Origin: Ophioderma brevispina
Taxonomy: Eukaryota > Echinodermata > Ophiuroidea > Amphilepidida > Ophiodermatidae
Assembly: GCA_023653785.1 (NCBI GenBank)
Contig: JAMKCH010084911.1
Coordinates: 58,348 to 122,347 of the forward strand
Length of the DNA: 64,000 bases
Reading direction: 5' to 3'
Below the pieces are notes generated by a model. That model did not search any database. It had not been told where the DNA came from and saw nothing but the letters and a program-made list of their open reading frames with translations. Positions 57,312-64,000 of the stretch are shown in pieces; the first letter of the stretch is position 1, and each line of letters starts with the position of its first letter. The translations under genes and the position numbers were made by a program.

Positions 57312-58230
57312 GTTATAGGCCTCCATTTTTCTGATTAAACTTTAAAATATTATTTTCTCAATTTTATTTTGAGAAGAGATTCTCACGAAGGAAAAAGTTT
57401 ATTTTGTTTCACATAAAAGAGAGAGAGAAAAGGGGAATACCCTAGTTTGTTTTGCTAAGTGTACCTGTTAGATTGCACAAATAGGGGAAGTGGGGAATAG
57501 CCCCAAGATGTAACTTAGTAACTGAGTCAGCTTGTTTATGCTTTAAAGACAAACAGTGCAAGATCTGGGAATTCCCCCAGAGAGTTATATATCGGAAGTG
57601 ATAATTCGGGTGATGCATTCCGATTGGTCAGCTAGTGAAGGTTATGTTATGCATGAGGATGATGTAATTGAATATTGTAGAAGGGAATCTTCTGGAGTGT
57701 TAAATTACTATCACTGGAAGGACTCTTCTGCCGGCATCCACTACTAACACGTTAGCTAGAAAGTAGCTAGTTTTACTCTGCATTAAGGAGCAGACATCAA
57801 GTACCTAGTGCCAGGATATATAACTCCATGTGAGCAGAGTTGTGTAATTATTTACGTGTCTTTGAGCCAAAAAGGCGGTGGGAATAAAATAAGATTCAAA
57901 TTGTGGACAGATAGAATTCGTGGGGATTATCTTGGACGATATACAGGGGATTTATTTATCGTCGAGGGACTTAATTGATCCTTGTCGTCTTGAACTGCGG
58001 GACAAAGTTACCTTCAGGACTTATAAGAAGATTCCCGTGGAGTTTATACCCTGGGTTTTATAAGGATGTGTATGCTGTCATTTTGGGGTTTTTCGCTGTA
58101 GTGAGGGAATATCACGTTGAAACGGCAACAACTATTGTGGAGATAAGGACATTCTTGTTTACAATTTAAGTTATACATGTAATCTTAAAATATTGAGTGT
58201 AATTTATGTAAAGTTGGTTTGGACATACCA
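57312..58230 (+). mobile_element. 3' LTR of the Gypsy relic (end uncertain)
   Basis: Begins TGTTATAGG right after the polypurine tract at 57300-57311, consistent with the TG start of LTRs. Inside are ggataatatataactccatg-like promoter sequence near 57812 and aataaaataagattc near 57884 (possible polyadenylation signal). The CA end is not certain: no second full LTR is present to compare, so the right border is a guess. Confidence 0.5.
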
Positions 58231-58564
58231 AAGTCTTGAACCAATTACCAAATCATAAAATCTGTTATAGAAAAATTCAGATCATTTGTGCACAAGGCTC
58301 TTTATTAGGTTTGAAAGGTATTTCTGACCTTAGACGCCTAAGAGACGTAATAACAGAATTAGGGGTAGTCACAAATTCAAATTGCTTTAATTTGCATATT
58401 TTTTTTTTAAATAAGAACATGGAGGAGAATGAATCCAAAAAAATTTGAGTCCAAGTTCAAGGTAAAGTCAGAATACAACTTACAAGTTGTCTAATCTTGT
58501 GTTGAAGAAGAAATTGTGGTCATCTTGTCAGCATTGGTTAGGAAATGGATGGTTCCATCCCTAC

Positions 58565-58925
58565 TCACGCAGAATTAACAGAAGTATATATGTGAGTTAG
58601 CTGCCTTGAGTAGAATCCTTCGCTGATTGGTTGGTGTGAGATTTTCAGTGATAACTAGTCCAGTAGATTAAGGCGTCTCTTGGATCTATAGACTTTGAGC
58701 GTGTAGAGTATCTTGCGAAATTTGACAATGATGGGTCGTGGACGTTGACGGCTACCATCTGAGGTGCTTTGTACGTTTAGGCCCGAGGGCCTATGAGATA
58801 CTATCGAGATCTTACCTTGGATATGGATAAGCCTCAGTTTTTTTTATTAATTGTCTTAATGACTAAATCATCAGTATCTTCAGTGGATTCTTCAGGCAGG
58901 AGACCGTGGATAAGAAGGCAATTGA
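58565..58925 (-). pseudogene. L1-type ORF1 fragment (RRM/CTD)
   Basis: Minus strand reads NCLLIHGLLPEESTEDTDDL then VIKTINKK. After a frame change it reads SHRPSGLNVQSTSDGSRQRP then RPIIVKFRKILYTLKVYRSK. The order NLLIHG(L)PE, SHR-G, RPRPIIV(K/R)F is the signature of the RNA-recognition and C-terminal domain of L1-like ORF1 proteins, which bind the element's RNA. ITENLTP-like sequence appears near 58630. It has frameshifts and is fused at 58930 to satellite sat1. Confidence 0.65.
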
Positions 58926-58929
58926 AATC

Positions 58930-59425
58930 AGGAGTTTTCTTCCTATGACATAACTAAGGGAGGGTTTGGTTATTAAATAAAATCGATTCATAGGTCTAGT
59001 GACAAAAAATAAAGCCTTAACATATTTTGTTTTGGTTCAAATCCATCCCCCGTACCCACAACTCTTCCCACAAAGAAAATAGAAAGACTTCACCGTAGCT
59101 CAAGGGAGATAATCGCTTTGAAATCAGGCCTTTTCTTCATATGATATAATTAACGGGAGTGTTTGGTTAAATAAGTATTCATAGGTCTAGGGACAAAAAT
59201 AAGCCAAAATATTTGGTTTTGGTTCAAATCCATCCCAGTACCCGCACTCTTCCCCCAAAGAAAATAGAAAGACTCACGTTTAGATAAGGAGATAATTAGC
59301 TTTGAATCGGTCGTGTCTTCCTATGAGATAATTAAGGGATGTGTTTGGTTTTAAATTACTATTCATAGGTTTAGTTACCAAAAATATCCATTAAAAATAT
59401 TTTTTGATTTTGGTTCAAATCCAAT
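58930..59425 (+). repeat. 188-bp satellite (sat1) array, second site
   Basis: About 2.6 monomers (ttcttcctatgacataacta, tcataggtctagtgacaaaa, gttcaaatccatcccccgta, gacttcaccgtagc). Interrupted within a monomer by SINE-B at about 59428. More indels than the array at 39271. Confidence 0.88.
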
Positions 59426-59427
59426 CC

Positions 59428-59930
59428 CCAGTACCACCGTTGCTTGTTTGGTTTGCTCGTATCCCAAATGGCTTTTGTGGTGGTGTCAGGATTGTTCAGC
59501 TTAGTGTGCTGATCCGGGCGCCGCGTGTATCCATGATACGGACGCTCCTAAACATGGTCCGATGGTATTTGAGGTGGGGCCGCTTTGGAAACAGTCAGGG
59601 GTTTACACCCTACTCTTATTCCACACTGACTGCGAGTTTACATGTGCAGTTGTGCTCCCTGTACACGGGACCGACGGCTTAACGTCCCCTCGAAGAGGAC
59701 GGGGATGCTTTCATGATCCATTTGCCCATTCCAAGTGAACCATGGAGCAGAACGGTATTCTGTATTTAATCAATAGCTGATATACCAGATCAATCCAGAA
59801 TTGATAGTCCGAATAAATCCCAGCAAAGTGCCACGACCCCCCACCGGGATTCGAACCGGGAATTTGATGGTTAAATTTGGCCAGAGTCAAAGCACCACCG
59901 CCGAGGCACGCTCTCCCACAATCTTAACAC
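59428..59930 (-). mobile_element. tRNA-derived SINE-B, copy 3, inside satellite
   Basis: Reverse orientation: the B box is visible as caccgggattcgaaccggga near 59842. aagaggacggggatgctttc, tttacaccctactcttattc and gggcgccgcgtgtatccatg mirror the body, and ctttt(gtggtgg) the tail near 59470. It splits a sat1 monomer after cccagtacc, and the monomer continues with caaagacatcgaaagacttc near 59930. Confidence 0.82.
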
Positions 59931-59934
59931 AAAG

Positions 59935-60985
59935 ACATCGAAAGACTTCACCGTAGCACCGGAGAATAATTAGCTTTGAAATCGGTTAGTTTTTCTCCAT
60001 GACATAAACTAGGGTAGAGTGTCTGGTTAAATAGTATATTCATAGTTTAGTGACAAAAATAAGACATAAAATATTTGTTTTTTGGTTCAAATCCATCCCT
60101 AGTAACAGCACGCGTCCCACAAAGAAAATAAAAAACTTCACCGTAGCTTAAGGTAGATAAATGGCTTTGGCAAATCGGTTATTTTCTTCCTTATGGCATA
60201 CTAAGGGAGTTGGTTAGTTAAATTTACTATTCATATGTCTAGTGACAAAAATAATCCATAAAATATTTTTGTTTTTGGTTCAAAATCCATCACACAACTA
60301 CCAGCACTTTCCCACAAAGAAAAATAGGCTTACGTAGCTTAAGGTAGGATAATTAGCTATTGAATTCGGTGGTTTCTTCCTATGACATAATTAAGGGTAG
60401 TGTTTGCTGCAATTACTATTCATAGGTTCTTACTGACAAAAAATAAGCATATAAAATAAATGTTTGATGTTTTGGTTCAAATCAGCCCCAGTATCCGACT
60501 CTTTCCACAAAGAAAATAGAAAGACTTCACCGTAGCTAGGGGAGATAATAGCTTTGAATCGGTCGTTTTCTTCCTGTGAAGAATTAAGGGAGCGAGTTGG
60601 TAAATTACTAATCATAGGTTCTGTAGTGATAAAAATGATCCATAAAAATTTTGATTTTGATTCAAATTCAGTCCCACAGTGCCCACACTCTTCCCCAAAG
60701 AAAATAGAAAGACCCTCACGTAGGCCTAAAAGATTAGAATGAGCTTTGAAAACGGTCGTTTTCCCTATGACATAATATGGAGTGTGTGGTTACAATTACT
60801 ATTAATAGGGTCCTCGTCTAGGTGACAAAAATAAGCCTTAACATATTTTGTTTTGGTTTTCAAATCCATACCCAGTAACCCGCACTCTTTCCACAAAGAA
60901 AATAGAAAGACTTTACCGTAGATTAAGGGAGCTAATGCTTTGAATCGGTCGTTTTTCCTATGACATAACTAAGGGAGTGTCTGGT
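59935..60985 (+). repeat. 188-bp satellite (sat1) array, third block
   Basis: About 5.5 monomers with the same internal boxes and many single-base indels, ending at aagggagtgtctgg, where it joins recombinase copy 2 (taaacgctagccctcgcg) without any spacer. Confidence 0.88.
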
Positions 60986-61621
60986 AAACGCTAGCCCTCG
61001 CGTTCCAAAAGAACCTATAACTTGTACTGCAAAAAATGCTGACTGTTCTAAACAGAAACTCCTTCGCCGACCTCAGAGTTCTATTCGTCGCCTTTGTCTG
61101 TTACGCCGGGTTTCTTCGCTTTGATGACCATAGCGGTGTTCGCCGTAGAGACTGTAAAATCTCGTCCGACCGGATGGTCATTCATCTTGCTAAAGCTAAA
61201 AACGACCAATTCCGTCAAAGTTCAGACGTCACCATTGCTAGACTTAACAAGACACGTGCCCGGTCGCCATTTCTGAAGCTTATTTTGCCGCCATGGGAGA
61301 TCCTCCTGACTCGGATTTACCAGTTCTTCGCAGGTTTACGTCCTCAAGAAAAGGCTTGATTCCTACTAAGCATCCCCTTAGCTTAGCTACACCCGAACTA
61401 GGGAGATTATGCGCGAGGCTTTGAGCTCCATTGTCTCTGATCCGTCCATTTACGGGCTTCATAGTTCCCGCTCCGGCGGCGCCTCGGCAGCTTGCAATGC
61501 CGAAGTACCTCTCTTTTTAATTTCCAAACATGGACGATGGAAGTCCGAGAAGTCTCGCAACATGTACCTGAAAACCAGCCCCGCTCAAAATCTCCTCCCA
61601 TCTAGCTCCCTCGGCTTATAA
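60986..61621 (+). pseudogene. tyrosine recombinase, copy 2, 5'-truncated
   Basis: Open frame 61036-61359 gives LRVLFVAFVCYAGFLRFDD, HSGVRRRDCKISSDRMVIHL and AKAKNDQFRQSSDVTIAR. A frame change covers LRRFTSSRKGLIP. 61409-61621 gives MREALSSIVSDPSIYG, LHSSRSGGASAACNAEVP and FLISKHGRWKSEKSRNMYL, ending SSSLGL. Catalytic residues are recognisable: R in GFLRFDD, H-x2-R in HSSR, H in KHGRW, and the nucleophile Y in NMYL. The SAM-like domain is absent because the gene starts at the satellite junction. At least two frameshifts. The family is the multi-copy invertebrate Crypton/DIRS-type YR. Confidence 0.82.
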
Positions 61622-63560
61622 ATCGGGTCAGTTTCGGCTATTAATTCATTATCCGTTAGAGTTAGATACTAAATTGTGTTTCTCCCTAATTTTTCTCTCA
61701 ATACTCCTTTTAGTGCCGCTGGCATAAAATCTAGTTACGGGTAATCATTTTCCCCGTGCTAATGTAATATTGACACTATTTGTGTAAGCACTAGTTAGCC
61801 ACGAACTCTCCGAGCATCGTCAGACTTTGAAATGACATGGCCGTGATTTCATTATGTCATGTGGTGATGAAAGACTTTTGCAAAACGAGTCATGTAAACG
61901 TCAGAACTCTTGTGTTTCTATCTAGTTTATTTTTGCAAAGTATATTGGTGAATTGGAACATTAAACCACGAGGCTAGTCTGCTCAGCCCTGTCAATTTGT
62001 GCACCAAATATCAGTTTCCTTTGTCCTTTTTGGTCGTATTTTTGTATTTTTACTTATATACATGAGGTAGATTAAGAAAAGAAATGAGTTTTCTGACGGA
62101 GGTACGTAGGAAGAAACGCAATTTTATAGGGAAGATGTACGCAATAAATGATTGAGAAAACTATAATACTTAAAGGGGCATTTCGTGATCCACAGCCTCG
62201 TCCCCCCGACTTAGTAATCCACGTGTGCCCAATCTAAGATGCTAATTCGGTCGCATCTGTAAGAAATTCGCAATTTTGTATTTTCTGTCCGTAAACGGAC
62301 AGAAATTACAGCACAGTAGCCTATGGGACCGTGGGAAACGAGCGATTGCTCATAACATAAAACAGCAAGATCGGGATCGCCTCAAATTTTGAGAATAAGC
62401 TTTTCTCAGGAATATCTAGTGATCAATGAATAAAACAGAAGGTGCTGAAATCACGAAATGCACAAAAAAAAAAAAAAAAAAAAATTATGTCATGTGGTGA
62501 TGAAAGACTTTTGCAAAACGAGTCATGTAAACGTCAGAACTCTTGTGTTTCTATCTAGTTTATTTTTGCAAAGTATATTGGTGAATTGGAACATTAAACC
62601 ACGAGGCTACTCTGCTCAGCCCTGTCAATTTGTGCACCAAATATCAGTTTCCTTTGTCCTTTTTGGTCGTATTTTTGTATTTTTACTTATATACATGAGG
62701 TAGATTAAGAAATGAAATGAGTTTTCTGACGGAGGTACGTAGGAAGAAACGCAATTTTATACGGAAGATGTACGCAATAAATGATTGAGAAAACTATAAT
62801 ACTGAAAGGGGCATTTTGTGATCCACAGCCACAGCAAGATCGGGATCGCCTCACATTTTGAGAATAAGCTTTTCTCAGGAATATCTAGTGATCAATGAAT
62901 AAAACAGAAGGTGCTGAAATCACGAAATGCACATTTAATGGAAAAAATACCAATCTATAAATATTAACAGTACAATTTATAACTTATGTGATATACAGAA
63001 TGAAAAATAGATAATTTGATTGAAATACAAGCAATGCTATCTTCCGTAGATAACAAAATTCATGTTGAGAAATATACATATGTATCTGAAAAAAATAAAA
63101 ACACATGTTGATAAATATGCATATATGAATTGACATACACAAGTGTAATAACAATTAATTCAGATATATGCCAGTATTAATATTACAGGGTAAACTTTGG
63201 ATAGCTAGAGAAAAGATTAAAGGGGTAGATGATGAGCAAGGAAGAACGACACACTTAGCATATGATCATGTCAACAATTTTACCATACATATAACGAAGT
63301 CACATCCCCAAAGTGCCCAGATACATTATGTATTTAAATACATTAAATTCAGATATGGCAGTAATGAATTACATGGTAATCTTTGAATAGCTAGAAAAAG
63401 ATTAAAAGGAAAGATGATGAGCAAGGAAGAACAAAATACATAGCATGTGATCATGATGGCAATTTTATTATACTTATAACAGAGTCAAAACCCCAAAGTG
63501 CACTAAACACATTATGTAAAGTCATTAATTTCAGATATAGTATAGTTTGATATGTCAGAT
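61622..63560 (+). repeat. second copy of the recombinase downstream region and sat3
   Basis: This parallels 48856-50365. It contains one internal duplication: 61853-62463 is repeated as 62485-62932 after a run of A, with ~165 bases missing from the second version. Sat3 monomers fill about 63190-63560. Confidence 0.75.
62464..62484. other. poly-A junction, probable assembly gap
   Basis: Twenty-one A interrupt gaaatgcac|atttaatgg. After the A run, sequence restarts at the position equivalent to 61853, runs through gaaatgcac again at about 62930 and then continues properly with atttaatgg. Confidence 0.75.
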
Positions 63561-63569
63561 ATTTAGATC

Positions 63570-63779
63570 CCGTGGGATTTTCGTGCCAAAATTGATTTTA
63601 TTGGCTAACTTTGTTAATTTTGGGGTGCTGATTTCAAAAATCTTAGGTGCCATTTTTTTTCAACCACGCCTTCAGTCGCCATTTTGAATTTCAAAATGGC
63701 CGCCATTTTTCATTATATTTTGTCCTATATCTCGGGCTATGAGCAACTTAGAGAAGTAAAAATGGTGGCAATACCCATG
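63570..63779 (+). repeat. start of a second sat2-type arm
   Basis: Repeats 50375-50590: cccgtgggattttcgtgcc, gttaattttggggtgctgat, aaccacgccttcagtcgcca, ttgaatttcaaaatggccgc, ctatatctcgggctatgagc, ggtggcaatacccatg. Cut off by the A run at 63780. Confidence 0.8.
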
Positions 63780-63799
63780 AAAAAAAAAAAAAAAAAAAA
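63780..63799. other. poly-A junction, probable assembly gap
   Basis: Twenty A after aatacccatg; the next bases (tgtcaacaattttacc) restart at the equivalent of 63269 and match it to the window end. Confidence 0.75.
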
Positions 63800-64000
63800 T
63801 GTCAACAATTTTACCATACATATAACGAAGTCACATCCCCAAAGTGCCCAGATACATTATGTATTTAAATACATTAAATTCAGACATGGCAGTAATGAAT
63901 TACATGGTAATCTTTGAATAGCTAGAAAAAGATTAAAAGGAAAGATGATGAGCAAGGAAGAACAAAATACATAGTATGTGATCATGATGGCAATTTATTA
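63800..64000 (+). repeat. sat3 sequence repeated from 63269-63467
   Basis: Nearly identical to the earlier stretch (cagacatggcag against cagatatggcag is one of the few differences), so it is either the other allele or an overlapping contig end. Confidence 0.75.

Overview
This is nuclear DNA of an animal, most likely a marine invertebrate. It is AT-rich and intron-rich, has no operons, and is crowded with LINEs, tRNA-derived SINEs, DNA transposons, foldback elements and satellites. The species cannot be named from this sequence. Coordinates of exons rest on splice signals plus reading-frame continuity; edges of decayed repeats are approximate.

1-25.3 kb: one host gene on the minus strand, a polycystin-1-like (PKD1L/REJ-type) receptor. 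From 3' to 5' I can place the start of the PLAT domain (49-150), the GPS cleavage motif and first membrane helix (461-688), GAIN and REJ-type exons (758-13590) and a decayed WSC exon (about 19.9-20.2 kb). A possible signal-peptide exon lies near 25.1 kb. The rest of PLAT and the channel helices would lie beyond the left edge. Introns carry TTAA-flanked foldback MITEs (7.4 and 11.5 kb), a Tc1/mariner-like transposon with clear inverted repeats (15732-17424), a hairpin element (20.3 kb) and a (CA)n tract. There is also a jockey-like LINE (21394-24885) that sits inside an older repeat and itself contains a tRNA-SINE.

25-47.7 kb: no host gene recognised. It holds a pair of inverted arrays of a ~165-bp satellite (28.4-29.25 and 33.05-33.7 kb) enclosing a LINE relic, then a 1.4-kb unit repeated three times with two copies of a second SINE (33.8-37.4 kb). 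A 188-bp satellite (39.3-40.1 kb) runs directly into a CR1-like LINE relic (40.1-43.7 kb) that carries a MITE. The first SINE family occurs again at 43.7 kb, followed by a TTCCGAA minisatellite and a foldback element.

47.7-64 kb: a tyrosine-recombinase gene typical of Crypton/DIRS-like elements occurs twice, both copies broken (47.8-48.9 and 61.0-61.6 kb). Each is followed by the same ~2.5 kb of downstream sequence. Between them lies a ~4.7-kb element with long inverted arms made of the 165-bp satellite, inserted in a third (~170-bp) satellite array. Then follow a Gypsy relic with an LTR, an L1-type ORF1 fragment, and more 188-bp satellite interrupted by a SINE.

Three runs of about 20 A, each followed by sequence that restarts upstream, look like unmerged contig overlaps (14.8, 62.5, 63.8 kb). 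Copy number in those places should not be trusted. The most notable biology is the satellite-armed inverted elements, the recombinase element and the layered nesting of repeats.
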